A program made the position numbers and the translations under genes. From a virus, in the IMG/VR virus record IMGVR_UViG_3300037230_000036, positions 27,269-91,268 of that record: DNA of 64,000 nucleotides. One strand, given 5' to 3'. The notes under the pieces are model-generated. The model had not been told where the DNA came from, ran no database searches, and saw only the letters and a program-made list of their open reading frames with translations. Shown here piece by piece: positions 56,100 to 64,000 of the stretch (position 1 is the stretch's first letter; each line of letters begins with the position of its first letter).

Positions 56100-57380
56100 A
56101 TGCGGCGATTCACCTTCGCCCTGACTGCCGCGCTGCTGGGGCTGGTGCCCATCGCGGCGCAGGCACAACTGCCGAATCCATCGCTTTTCGGACAGCCGTC
56201 GATAGGATCAAATCCCGGAGGTGCCTGCGCGGCACTGGGAGGCGACCTCATTGGAACCTGCGGAGCGGCAACGGTCACGGCGATCGGGGGGAAGGCGGTC
56301 AGTCTCGCTGGGCCGTTCTCGACGACGGGAGCAGCGACGATCACGATGGCTATGCCGACGAGCGGGACGCTGACCTACACGTTTCCGGCCACGAGCAAGA
56401 CGTTGATGGCAACCGATTATAGCAACGGCGCCACGCTCGGAACCGCCAACTCATTTCTGACCAGCAACGGCACGGGCATCCCGAACGCGGTGGCGATCAG
56501 CGGGCTGGTCCTCGGCAATGGGGCGAGTGCACCATCCGCCTATGGTGGCACGTCGAGCGCGGGTAGCGTATTGACGGCACTTAGCGCTGCGGGCGCCGGC
56601 AGTTTTCTCGCCTATACGAATGCGGATACGGCCTCAACCCTAGTCGAACGTGATTCGAGCGGGAACTTCTCGGCCGGTACGATCACCGGCGCTACAGTCA
56701 CGGCCACGACCCTTGAACTGTCGGGGAGTCCCTTCGCGACCAATAGCGGCGGCAACTATAACACGATCTCTAGCGTCTCCGGTTCGCCTGGAACTTATCC
56801 CGATATCGAACTTGGTTACACCGCCGACAACTCGATTTATGTAGACGCCAACACCATCGAATTTCGCAATGGCGCTCACGTCGGCGTTTATCAGATGGGC
56901 AGCAGCGCGTTTCAACCGAGCAGCGACAATGCCAATACGCTTGGCGCGGCGGGGGCGCGGTGGTCCGGGGTTTATGCTGCTCTGGCGAACTCTGCGACGA
57001 CGAGCGCCGTATGCTACAATACCTCGACCGGCGCGTTCACCTACGATGGCACCCTCGGCACCTGCACCACATCGGGATTATGGGCCAAGCATATCGTCGG
57101 CACGCTGAGCGAACCCACCGCACTCAAGGGGATTGAGGGTCTCAGCATCTCCAATGACGTGTGGCGCTATCGCCAGGACGCCGAGTACAAGGGCCGCTTC
57201 GACACCCGGCTTCATGTCGGACTCATCGCCGACGACGTGGCGAAAATGGACGATCGCTGTGTCGGGTACCGCGGCGGCAAGGTCGGCGATTATGACGAGC
57301 GTTGCGTGATCGCCTATCTCGTCGGCGCGGTAAAGGCGCAGCAGCGTGAAATCGAGGCCCTTTCGGGGAGCTCCAAATGA
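56100..57380 (+). CDS. Secreted tail-fibre-like protein with S74-type chaperone end
   Basis: 426 residues. Signal peptide 1-22 (ALTAALLGLVPIAAQAQ). Beta-repeat shaft (~40-300; GATLGTANSFLTSNGTGIPN, typical fibre turn). C-terminal ~90 residues resemble the intramolecular chaperone of endosialidase-type fibres: RLHVGLIADDV, then YDERCVIAYLVGAVKAQQRE. In S74 proteins this part trimerises the fibre and cleaves itself; the usual cleavage Ser-Asp context is weak here. Receptor binding is likely. Confidence 0.7.
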   Translation: MRRFTFALTAALLGLVPIAAQAQLPNPSLFGQPSIGSNPGGACAALGGDLIGTCGAATVTAIGGKAVSLAGPFSTTGAATITMAMPTSGTLTYTFPATSKTLMATDYSNGATLGTANSFLTSNGTGIPNAVAISGLVLGNGASAPSAYGGTSSAGSVLTALSAAGAGSFLAYTNADTASTLVERDSSGNFSAGTITGATVTATTLELSGSPFATNSGGNYNTISSVSGSPGTYPDIELGYTADNSIYVDANTIEFRNGAHVGVYQMGSSAFQPSSDNANTLGAAGARWSGVYAALANSATTSAVCYNTSTGAFTYDGTLGTCTTSGLWAKHIVGTLSEPTALKGIEGLSISNDVWRYRQDAEYKGRFDTRLHVGLIADDVAKMDDRCVGYRGGKVGDYDERCVIAYLVGAVKAQQREIEALSGSSK

Positions 57381-57442
57381 GAACGACCCTCGCTTGGACG
57401 GCCTCTGCGCTCAACTCCCAACAGGCGCCCTACGAGGCATGA
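57377..57442 (+). CDS. Possible 21-residue peptide
   Basis: MRTTLAWTASALNSQQAPYE plus one residue, in ATGA overlaps on both sides. Support is coupling only. Confidence 0.3.
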   Translation: MRTTLAWTASALNSQQAPYEA

Positions 57443-57549
57443 CTGACGACAACGATGGAATGGCGGGAGAGCGCGCGGGCGCAGAGCGGACGCTGCATGC
57501 CTTCGACTGCGGTGCCCAGGCGTTTCTGCGCCGAAATGACCGAAAATAA
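57439..57549 (+). CDS. Possible 36-residue peptide
   Basis: Starts in an ATGA overlap, acidic then basic (DDNDGMAGERAG; FLRRNDRK). No relative known. Confidence 0.35.
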   Translation: MTDDNDGMAGERAGAERTLHAFDCGAQAFLRRNDRK

Positions 57550-57642
57550 CCACGTAAGTTCGCTGTGGAACACGCCTTACGATCCGGTTATAGTCGGCGC
57601 ACCAGGCAGGTGCCATTCTCCCGGTGATTGCGGAGTCGAACG

Positions 57643-58155
57643 ATGGAAATGCAGGAATCCCCGAACACCCCGCATATGAAGCGCGGCGGCGAGGACATGG
57701 AGCACGGTCGGCACGAGCATCACAAGCGGGCGAAGGGCGGCAAGGCCGTTCAAGAATATAACGCCGTCGGCAGCAAGGAAGCCGACGCCGCCGAGGACGA
57801 AGACGAAAGCTTCGAGAAGGGCGGCAAGGTCAAGCGGAAGGCCGGCGGCAAAGCCGAGGGCGAGCACGCCAAGCGCCGTGGCGACCGCGCCGCCCGCGGC
57901 AGGCACATGGAGCATGAGCCCCGGAAGGCCGGCGGCCGCGCCCATGAGGAGCACGAGGAACGCGAACGCGAGCATGAGCGCCGTGGCGGCGAAGCCAAGG
58001 AGCGCGAGGCCAAGGAGCGCGATCACCGGGCGCGGGGCGGCCGCATGGCCGGCCACAGCCCCTACAGCACGGGCCGCATGCTCGAAGGCGAAGAGGGCAG
58101 CACCGGCGCGGCCGCTGGGAAAGAGGGCCAAAAAGTGCCCGCGGAGCCTGGGTAG
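57643..58155 (+). CDS. Low-complexity Lys/Glu/His/Gly-rich protein
   Basis: 170 residues from ATG 57643 (GCGGAG upstream). Repeats of K-x-GG, HE/EH and RGG: KRRGDRAARG, RKAGGRAHEEHEERERE. Shares modules with the protein at 44795. Strongly charged and probably unfolded; nucleic-acid or capsid-surface binding is possible. The opposite strand reads as hydrophobic by codon bias and is not coding. Confidence 0.6.
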   Translation: MEMQESPNTPHMKRGGEDMEHGRHEHHKRAKGGKAVQEYNAVGSKEADAAEDEDESFEKGGKVKRKAGGKAEGEHAKRRGDRAARGRHMEHEPRKAGGRAHEEHEEREREHERRGGEAKEREAKERDHRARGGRMAGHSPYSTGRMLEGEEGSTGAAAGKEGQKVPAEPG

Positions 58156-58244
58156 TCTTCGGGTCTAGATCAAACCCGAACCCGAACGCCCTGCCCCGGC
58201 ACCCTGACAACGGCCTGGCAGGGGACTACAAGAGAGGTGGTCGC

Positions 58245-58463
58245 CTGACTGCTGGAGATCGTCAGCATCTTCCGCGATCGGATTTTGCGCTGCCTGGGAA
58301 AGGCGAAGGACCGAAAGGGGCCGGCTCCGGAAGCTATCCCATCCCCGACGAGAGCCACGGCCGGAATGCCCTTGCGAGGGTGGCGCAGCATGGATCGCCG
58401 GCAGAACAGAGGAAGGTCCGTGCCGCCGTACATCGCAAGTTTCCGGGTATCGGCGAGAGTTAG
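58245..58463 (+). CDS. Conserved phage protein lacking a normal start codon
   Basis: 72 residues if CTG 58245 starts it. The frame holds the well-known phage sequence type SYPIPDESHGRNALARVAQH followed by GSPAEQRKVRAAVHRKFPGI, so it is real coding DNA. No ATG, GTG or TTG occurs in frame upstream near it; AGAGAGGTGG lies 3 bases before CTG 58245, and CTG 58215 is another option. Readers scanning for standard starts would miss it. Function unknown. Confidence 0.55.
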   Translation: MTAGDRQHLPRSDFALPGKGEGPKGAGSGSYPIPDESHGRNALARVAQHGSPAEQRKVRAAVHRKFPGIGES

Positions 58464-58500
58464 AGGGACTGACCGTCGGTCCCACTGAGATGGGTGCGTG

Positions 58501-59802
58501 ATGGCGGCTCCAATGCGCCGGACCTCCGGCACCTATAACTTCCAACCGGCCATAGCCGACCTCCTGATCGAGGCCTACGACCGCATCCAGATTCGTGGCC
58601 CGCAACTCCTCAGCGAACACATCATCTCTGCGCGGCGCTCATCGAACCTGATCCTTCAGGATTGGAGCGGAAACCGCGGCGTCAACCTCGCTCAAGTGGG
58701 CGATGAATTGCTTTGCGTGCCGCTTAATCCTGGTCAGTCGACCTACCAGCTGCCCTGGTACCTCGTCCAAATCTTCGATGCCTACCTCCGCTACTACCAG
58801 CCGAACTCGACTTTCGCGACGCTCGGCAGCCAGCTGACCCCGATGACGGCTGGGGGTGCCCCCGTGGTGACCTCGAGCGGCGAGCCGATGGTGCTGGGGC
58901 CCGGCACCGGCGTCCTGTCGACGATCGCCGGCAATCCCGAGATCGTGATGAATTGGCCCGCGCATGGGCTCATCGTCGGGGCGCCGATCTTCTGGCAGAC
59001 GCCGACCTCGATCGCGACGATGCTGCTGCAAGGCATGTCGGTGGTCGACCGGGTGATCGACAGCAACACGGTGCAGTTTCTGGGGCCGTACCCGGCGCCG
59101 GCGACCTCGACCGGCCAGGGTGCGCCGCCGCTGTTCTCGACGCTCGCCGGCTTCCCGATGGTCGACGTCATCCTGCCGAACCACGGGCAGACCGTCGGCA
59201 GCATGTTCACGACGCAGATCCCGTGTGTGGTCGGGGGGCTCACCGTGCCGCCTGGGTCCTACCCGGTGACGGCGGTGCTGTCGTCCTACGAGTTCCAGTT
59301 CGAACCCGGCATCGGCAACTTCCTGACCGCCGACTGCCAGTTCGAGAACCTCGGCCAGATCGGTGCCACCAGCCAGACCCCGCAGAACCAGTGGAACGAT
59401 GTCTACCTCTGGCCGCTCTCCCGCACCGAGTACGCGGAGCTTCCGAACAAGCTATCGCCGGGCCGGCCGACGCAGTACTGGTTCGACCGCACCATCTCGC
59501 CGTCGCTGACAATGTGGCCGGTCCCGCCGCCGAACTCGTGGTACGCCTTCATCGCCTACCGGATGCGGCAGATCCAGGATGCTAACCCGGTCGGCGGCCA
59601 GGTGCTCGACATCCCGAACCGGGCTCTACAGGCCTTCACGGCGGAGCTCACCGCCGCCGTTTCCGAGAAATACGCCCCGGCGCAGTGGGTCACGAAGATT
59701 GCCGCGGCGAAGGAAAAGTGGGATCAGTTCGCGCTCGCAGATACGGAATATGTTTCGAGTCACCTGCAGCCTGACATGAGTGGTTATTTCGGCAGCTATT
59801 GA
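58501..59802 (+). CDS. Head-tail adaptor / tail-accessory protein (P22 gp4-like type)
   Basis: 433 residues. The start (IADLLIEAYDRIQIRGPQLL, then ARRSSNLILQDWSGNRGVNL) follows the helical pattern of podovirus adaptors that bind under the portal; a large beta-rich insertion (~100-290) follows, then a helical end (ALQAFTAELTAAVSEKYAPA). Longer than P22 gp4 (166), so it may combine adaptor and tail-nozzle parts. A GGGAC/GTCCC hairpin lies at 58465-58484. Confidence 0.6.
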   Translation: MAAPMRRTSGTYNFQPAIADLLIEAYDRIQIRGPQLLSEHIISARRSSNLILQDWSGNRGVNLAQVGDELLCVPLNPGQSTYQLPWYLVQIFDAYLRYYQPNSTFATLGSQLTPMTAGGAPVVTSSGEPMVLGPGTGVLSTIAGNPEIVMNWPAHGLIVGAPIFWQTPTSIATMLLQGMSVVDRVIDSNTVQFLGPYPAPATSTGQGAPPLFSTLAGFPMVDVILPNHGQTVGSMFTTQIPCVVGGLTVPPGSYPVTAVLSSYEFQFEPGIGNFLTADCQFENLGQIGATSQTPQNQWNDVYLWPLSRTEYAELPNKLSPGRPTQYWFDRTISPSLTMWPVPPPNSWYAFIAYRMRQIQDANPVGGQVLDIPNRALQAFTAELTAAVSEKYAPAQWVTKIAAAKEKWDQFALADTEYVSSHLQPDMSGYFGSY

Positions 59803-59814
59803 TAGGAGGCAGCC

Positions 59815-60189
59815 ATTTATCCTCACGATGGGCGCAGCCCCACCGACCCAAACCATCCCGCCGAGATCGGCTACTGCGATCGGTGCGGGTTCCGCTACCC
59901 GTTGTCTCAGTTGGTCTGGCAGTACGACCAGCGCGGCGCGTCGCTTCAGAATCTGAGATTGAGGGTTTGCCCGAGGGATCTGGACGATCCAAGCACCTTC
60001 TTACGCCCAATTCGCATAGAGGGGCCGGAGGGAGTCGTGAAGGACGCCCGCCCCTTCCAAGCCTCTGGCGGATACAACTCGACCGGACCTGACCTCCCAA
60101 CCGAGCCCAACTTCCCCCTTGCGATCGACATCGAGGGCGAGGCTGATCCCGGCCCGATCGGCCCCCAGGGCACCCGCGGCGCGCAGTAG
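59815..60189 (+). CDS. Zinc-motif phage protein with ATT start
   Basis: 124 residues. The frame reads (I)YPHDGRSPTDPNHPAEIGYC, then DRCGFRYPLSQLVWQYDQRG, clearly coding with a CxxC knuckle. AGGAGG at 59804-59809 lies 5 bases before ATT at 59815, where relatives would have ATG. The next normal start, TTG 59902, would lose the Cys pair and has no ribosome site. ATT initiation is known for infC in bacteria and gives low, regulated output. Confidence 0.6.
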   Translation: MYPHDGRSPTDPNHPAEIGYCDRCGFRYPLSQLVWQYDQRGASLQNLRLRVCPRDLDDPSTFLRPIRIEGPEGVVKDARPFQASGGYNSTGPDLPTEPNFPLAIDIEGEADPGPIGPQGTRGAQ

Positions 60190-60199
60190 CGCCTTTCGG

Positions 60200-60223
60200 T
60201 TCCACGCAGTCGCGGTGTAGATT
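60200..60223 (+). promoter_or_regulatory. Promoter-like box, class A copy 3
   Basis: TTCCAC, 10 bases, TGTAGATT, 24 bases before the tailspike start. Confidence 0.5.
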
Positions 60224-60247
60224 GCCGTCCTCTACAGGGGATGGCTG

Positions 60248-63244
60248 ATGCGCCGGTTCGCTCTTGCGGTTCTGCTGCTGTTGGCCGGCTTCGGCCGATC
60301 CGAGGCGCAGACCTACCTGACGACGCAGACGCCGCCGTCTGGGGTCAACGGGCAGTCCTTTCCAGCCTACGTAGGGACCGCCGGCGCCGCGGGGCTTCCG
60401 CTGAGCCCGACCGACGCGCGCCCGATCATTCAGGGCGGTCTCATCCGGAAGCTGTCGGGGCAAATCCAGGCCGGCGAAATCGCGCCCGGGGCCATCACGG
60501 GGTCGATCACCGGCCCGGCGAACCAAGTCTTGGCGACGCCGAACGGGGTGTCTGGCACGGCGTCGGTGCGCGCGCTGGTGCCGGCCGATCTGCCGGTGGC
60601 GACCGCGGCATCCCTGGGTGCCGTACAACCGGACAACGCGACCATCATCATATCTGACGGCGTCATCTCATCGACCATTGCCGATCTCATCGTAGCTGGG
60701 ACGCCGATCGTAAGCGGAACCGCCAATGGCCTGCTCTACAACAACGCCGAAAAGCTCGGGAATCTCGCTACGACGGGCAATGGCGTCCTCGTAACCGACG
60801 GAAGCAACGTGCCGTCGATCTCGACTACGTTGCCGAGTGGTCTCGCGGCCACCAATCTGAGGTTGACGACGCCGATTCTAGGCATCCCTCAGTCTGGCAC
60901 CCTCACCAATGCGACCGGACTGCCCGTCTCGACGGGGCTTGCCGGGACCGGGACCGGTGTTCCAGCGGCGCTCGGGCAGACCGTCAGCGGATCCGGCGGA
61001 ATCGTGCTAGCCACGTCGCCGTCGATCTCTGGACTTACAGTGACCACCGGCTTCTCGGCACCCGGCCTCGTCTCGAATGCCGATCTCGCCAATGACCATG
61101 TTACGATAAATGGTCAGGAAGTCTTGCTCGGTGGCGCTGTCACAGTGACGGCGGTCGCCTCCTCGCTTACAGGAGGAGTCACGGGCGTTACCTCGATCGG
61201 AGCCGGCGACGCGCTCATCAACAGTGGCGGTCTTGTGGGCGGAGTTCCCATCGGGCTCACCGGTAATAGTACGCTGGTCGAGACGACAAGCGGGGGCGCG
61301 CTGAGCCCGGCCCTCGTGGGGATTAGCACGACGGGCCCACACGTCGCGACCGAAGCGATCCTCGCCGCCGCCTCGACCGTTACCTACCCGAATGGCGTTT
61401 GGGTTGACGATATGTACGGCAACGGGGCTCAGCCGTTATTTTTTAAGGCGAGTGTGTCGGCGTGCCCTCTGAATACAGGCTCGGGGGATGGCGGTTCGCA
61501 GGTTTCTAGCGTCAATAGCAAATGCTGGCTTGCTGCATTTCCGCTTAGCGGGGTCGATCTCCGCTGGTTTGGCGCAGTCGCCGACAGCGGCGTGACCGAT
61601 AACGCGCCGATCTTCCAGTACGCAGGCAACGCAGCTATTACCGCCCACCTGCCGCTGGTATGCGTGGGCAACCCCGGAGCCTCGCTCGACTATTACGCAC
61701 TGAAGACGAACCCGGTCACGCTTGTCTCGCCGATCACCGAGGATGGGGCGGCGCAGTTTCAGTTCAATATCGGTCCACAGTGCCGCATCTACTTTAACGC
61801 CGCCGCCGGGGACGCGTTTGATTTCAACCCGCCGCAAATCCTGAACTTTGCGGGGGGCACATCGGGCGGTTCGCCTAACGCGCAGACAGTCACGGCGGCC
61901 GGCTTCTCCCTGACGACGGATTACGGCGTCACCTTCGTGGCCGGGGCCACGAACACGGGCGCGACGACGCTCAACGTGGCGAGCACTGGGGTCAAGACCG
62001 TCGAGAAGTACAACAGCAGCGGCTCGCTAGTCGCGCTGGTCGGCGGGGAGATCCAGAGTGGCGATCCCGTCACCGCCATTTACAACGGCACGGCCTATGT
62101 CCTTCAGACACGCTGGAACTCGATCGTGACACAGGGTTCCGGCTGGATCGAGCCCTATGCTTCGGGTTCGGGGTGGGCGGTCGCAATCTATAGCGCCAAT
62201 CATATTTCGCTCGGCAGCACGCTCCACCTGACTAACCAGGACACGGCCGGGGCTACTTTTAACGGCGCGTTGATCAACCAGGTCTATGCCGGGCTAGGCG
62301 ATGACCCCTTCATAGACGGCGCGGCGATCGGATGGGAGTGGGCCGACGGCGGTAACTCCGTGGTGATCCTGGCTGGCGAGATTGTCGGTACGACATCGCA
62401 CGCCTTGTTCCACACCGGGACCGGAAACACCAACAAGGCGATCGGGACATATCTGGAGAGCAACGCCGGGGACGCGGTTAACTGCGTGGCGGGTGGTAGC
62501 AATCTTCAACTCGGCTACCTCTTCATCAACAGTGGCACTGGTCTGCACGATATCAGCGATAGCTGCGCCTATACCCAGGCGAATAACATCAACGACGCGA
62601 ACAGCGACACGACTGGCTCCGGCGGCGGCGAGCTTTACCTTAATGGCTCTAACCAGCGCTATGATGGGTTCTTGTCGACGGCTATCGCGTCGTCACAGAC
62701 GCCGTTGACGATTGGAGGCTCGGCGACCTATGCGCTTGCCACTAACTTCAAATCGCAGTCGAATCCCTCCGGTTGCTCCGGCGCGACCTGCTACTACAGC
62801 GATGCTGGGACTTCATCTGTCATCCGAGGATGGATCGGACCAGCAGGGCAGTACATCACGAACGATGCATATCAGGTTGCAGAAGGCGGAACCGGAGACA
62901 CGGGTACGGCGTGGACTCATACAACGCCGATTGTGACTTGCGATTCTGGGACCCCTACGACCATGACGGCGAGTGTGTATTCTAAGACGCTCGGTAAGAC
63001 GACATGGATATCTGGCGTGTTAACTGTGACAAGCGTTGGCACCTGCACGGTAGCGGCCATCGTCCCACTCCCGAACACGGCCGCCGAGGATATGACGCTA
63101 GCGGCTTATGACGAGAGTTCCGGTTTCCTGGAGGTCGCGAAAGCCGGGGCTGGCGGTTCCGGGCTTCTCGTGTTCCAACCCGGCTTTACGATTCCATCGG
63201 ACGGGATGGCCGTCAATTTCTCGGGCACTTACACCAATCAATAA
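60248..63244 (+). CDS. Secreted tailspike-like beta-helix protein
   Basis: 998 residues. Signal peptide 1-21 (FALAVLLLLAGFGRSEAQ). N-terminal ~20-390 fibre repeats (GIPQSGTLTNATGLPVSTG). LRWFGAVADSGVTDNAPIFQ (~437-456) matches the entry of pectate-lyase-3 type beta-helices, as in depolymerase tailspikes; the helix region runs to ~800 with paired Cys, then a C-terminal beta domain. It would bind and perhaps cut surface polysaccharide. The signal peptide is unexpected for a virion protein. Confidence 0.7.
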   Translation: MRRFALAVLLLLAGFGRSEAQTYLTTQTPPSGVNGQSFPAYVGTAGAAGLPLSPTDARPIIQGGLIRKLSGQIQAGEIAPGAITGSITGPANQVLATPNGVSGTASVRALVPADLPVATAASLGAVQPDNATIIISDGVISSTIADLIVAGTPIVSGTANGLLYNNAEKLGNLATTGNGVLVTDGSNVPSISTTLPSGLAATNLRLTTPILGIPQSGTLTNATGLPVSTGLAGTGTGVPAALGQTVSGSGGIVLATSPSISGLTVTTGFSAPGLVSNADLANDHVTINGQEVLLGGAVTVTAVASSLTGGVTGVTSIGAGDALINSGGLVGGVPIGLTGNSTLVETTSGGALSPALVGISTTGPHVATEAILAAASTVTYPNGVWVDDMYGNGAQPLFFKASVSACPLNTGSGDGGSQVSSVNSKCWLAAFPLSGVDLRWFGAVADSGVTDNAPIFQYAGNAAITAHLPLVCVGNPGASLDYYALKTNPVTLVSPITEDGAAQFQFNIGPQCRIYFNAAAGDAFDFNPPQILNFAGGTSGGSPNAQTVTAAGFSLTTDYGVTFVAGATNTGATTLNVASTGVKTVEKYNSSGSLVALVGGEIQSGDPVTAIYNGTAYVLQTRWNSIVTQGSGWIEPYASGSGWAVAIYSANHISLGSTLHLTNQDTAGATFNGALINQVYAGLGDDPFIDGAAIGWEWADGGNSVVILAGEIVGTTSHALFHTGTGNTNKAIGTYLESNAGDAVNCVAGGSNLQLGYLFINSGTGLHDISDSCAYTQANNINDANSDTTGSGGGELYLNGSNQRYDGFLSTAIASSQTPLTIGGSATYALATNFKSQSNPSGCSGATCYYSDAGTSSVIRGWIGPAGQYITNDAYQVAEGGTGDTGTAWTHTTPIVTCDSGTPTTMTASVYSKTLGKTTWISGVLTVTSVGTCTVAAIVPLPNTAAEDMTLAAYDESSGFLEVAKAGAGGSGLLVFQPGFTIPSDGMAVNFSGTYTNQ

Positions 63245-63256
63245 GGGAGAGCGAGC

Positions 63257-63532
63257 GTGCCACGATTGTCCTTGCCCCTTGTCTTCCTGCTGGTTGGGGC
63301 TGTTCCAGCGGTCGCGCAACAACCTACGCTCAATCAGCAGTTCGCGGAGTGCAACAAACATCATGCGGAGTTTCCGAACTCGAAGAATCATGCGATCGAT
63401 GGGAAGCATTACGTCGCGGGCTGGCAGAAATGCGAAGCGATCGGACAACAGTGGCTCGACCGGAACAACCAGGATGCCATACCATTCGCGGCAATCTCCA
63501 AGGCGCGGCGTATTCGGCCAGATATGAAATGA
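63257..63532 (+). CDS. Small secreted protein
   Basis: 91 residues. Signal peptide 1-20 (LPLVFLLVGAVPAVAQ), mature part His/Lys/Trp-rich with two Cys (FAECNKHHAEF; GWQKCEAIGQQW). Unknown; stop overlaps the next ATG. Confidence 0.65.
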   Translation: MPRLSLPLVFLLVGAVPAVAQQPTLNQQFAECNKHHAEFPNSKNHAIDGKHYVAGWQKCEAIGQQWLDRNNQDAIPFAAISKARRIRPDMK

Positions 63533-63624
63533 GGAAGGGTTTCGAGCGCGCGTCAGCGGCACTCAACTTGCTCGTGGCGGCGAAGAACGCCGGGACGGAT
63601 GCGGTTCCCAACACGCCGCTTTAA
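63529..63624 (+). CDS. Small peptide gene
   Basis: 31 residues (MRKGFERASAALNLLVAAKN onward) in ATGA overlap. One amphipathic helix. Low support beyond coupling. Confidence 0.4.
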   Translation: MRKGFERASAALNLLVAAKNAGTDAVPNTPL

Positions 63625-63625
63625 G

Positions 63626-63649
63626 TTTCACGTCCCTGCGCTGTATTAT
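63626..63649 (+). promoter_or_regulatory. Promoter-like box, class A copy 4
   Basis: TTTCAC, 10 bases, TGTATTAT, 26 bases before the next gene. It has the -10-like element closest to TATAAT among the copies. Confidence 0.55.
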
Positions 63650-63675
63650 TCGGCCCCGAGAAAACGGGGGTATCG

Positions 63676-64000
63676 ATGCGCTGGCTTCTGGGGCCTATCT
63701 TTTCCGCGCTGCTCCTGCTGTCGGGATCGGCATTCGCGGCCTCGACGATCAATTCTCTCCCGACCGCCTCATTTCCACTGCCCGATGCCGGGTTGCCATC
63801 AGCCTCGACGCTGAACCTCTGGATCGCCAACGGCAACGGCGCCAACAGCGATTTCCGGATCACGCCGAACCAGCTCGGCTACATCCTACAGAACTGCTCA
63901 GCGCCGACGTCGCCGTTCCGGTATGAGCTGTGGTGGAATACCTGCGCGAACCCGGCGGTAGAAGAGGTCTACACCGGCACGACATGGGTGATCGTCGGCA
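63676..64000 (+). CDS. Secreted structural protein, cut by the window edge
   Basis: At least 108 residues, open at the right edge. Signal peptide 1-21 (LGPIFSALLLLSGSAFA), then SLPTASFPLPDAGLPSASTL and TPNQLGYIL, and WWNTCANPAVEEVYTGTTWV, a common N-terminal cap of phage fibre and spike proteins. Fourth fibre-like protein with a signal peptide. Confidence 0.6.
   Translation, partial: MRWLLGPIFSALLLLSGSAFAASTINSLPTASFPLPDAGLPSASTLNLWIANGNGANSDFRITPNQLGYILQNCSAPTSPFRYELWWNTCANPAVEEVYTGTTWVIVG

Noticed and set aside
1-64000. tRNA, rRNA, CRISPR, integrase and insertion sequences
   Set aside because: Looked for T-loop-like GTTCRA motifs with pairing arms, regular spaced repeats, tyrosine or serine recombinase motifs and terminal inverted repeats; none were convincing by eye.

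Overview
The window is part of a GC-rich tailed-phage genome (or prophage). No rRNA, tRNA, CRISPR array, integrase or transposase was seen. The host is probably an alphaproteobacterium: one gene encodes a protein built like GcrA, a cell-cycle regulator essentially confined to that class, and several promoter-like sites have the short 10-14 base spacer of alphaproteobacterial housekeeping promoters. A 750-residue portal, a giant polyvalent (PLxRFG-like) virion protein entering at the left edge, and the absence of sheath, tube or tape-measure genes suggest a short-tailed phage, possibly of the Bcep22 (Lessievirus) type. That placement is inference.

Layout. (1) 3-8179, plus: end of the giant protein, a fibre-like secreted protein, then an exit cassette with a lambda-R-like endolysin, a holin candidate, a spanin candidate, three small lipoproteins, a BTLCP-type cysteine peptidase and a GHSLG lipase. 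(2) 18280 down to 8142, minus: recombination operon with RecT, a YqaJ-type exonuclease, a coiled-coil partner, an XRE regulator and many small genes. (3) 18396-25988, plus: HTH regulator, RuvC-like resolvase, class II ribonucleotide reductase, primase, a methyltransferase relic, a stand-alone DnaA domain IV protein, a GcrA homologue and a RecA-fold helicase. (4) 32523 down to 26117, minus: an XRE repressor followed by about twenty small accessory genes, many overlapping by ATGA. (5) 32.6-33.5 kb: control region with back-to-back promoters, a terminator and a host-like palindromic repeat. (6) 33537-64000, plus: SSB, terminase small subunit, a second diverged capsid-fold protein, terminase large subunit, portal, a GroES-like protein, scaffold, major capsid, HNH endonuclease, structural proteins, an adaptor-like protein and secreted fibre/tailspike proteins running off the right edge.

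How it works together: region 3 makes nucleotides and replicates DNA while supplying proteins that resemble host replication-timing regulators. Region 2 gives single-strand annealing recombination. Region 6 packages and assembles. Region 1 breaks the envelope.

Most interesting points: a full-length diverged paralogue of the major capsid protein between the terminase subunits; a 48-bp exact in-frame copy of a capsid segment inside another virion-region gene; a GcrA/DnaA-domain/methyltransferase-relic cluster; three genes whose only plausible start codons are ATT or CTG; five copies of a promoter-like box; a dispersed leader-peptide repeat; and fibre or tailspike proteins that carry Sec signal peptides.
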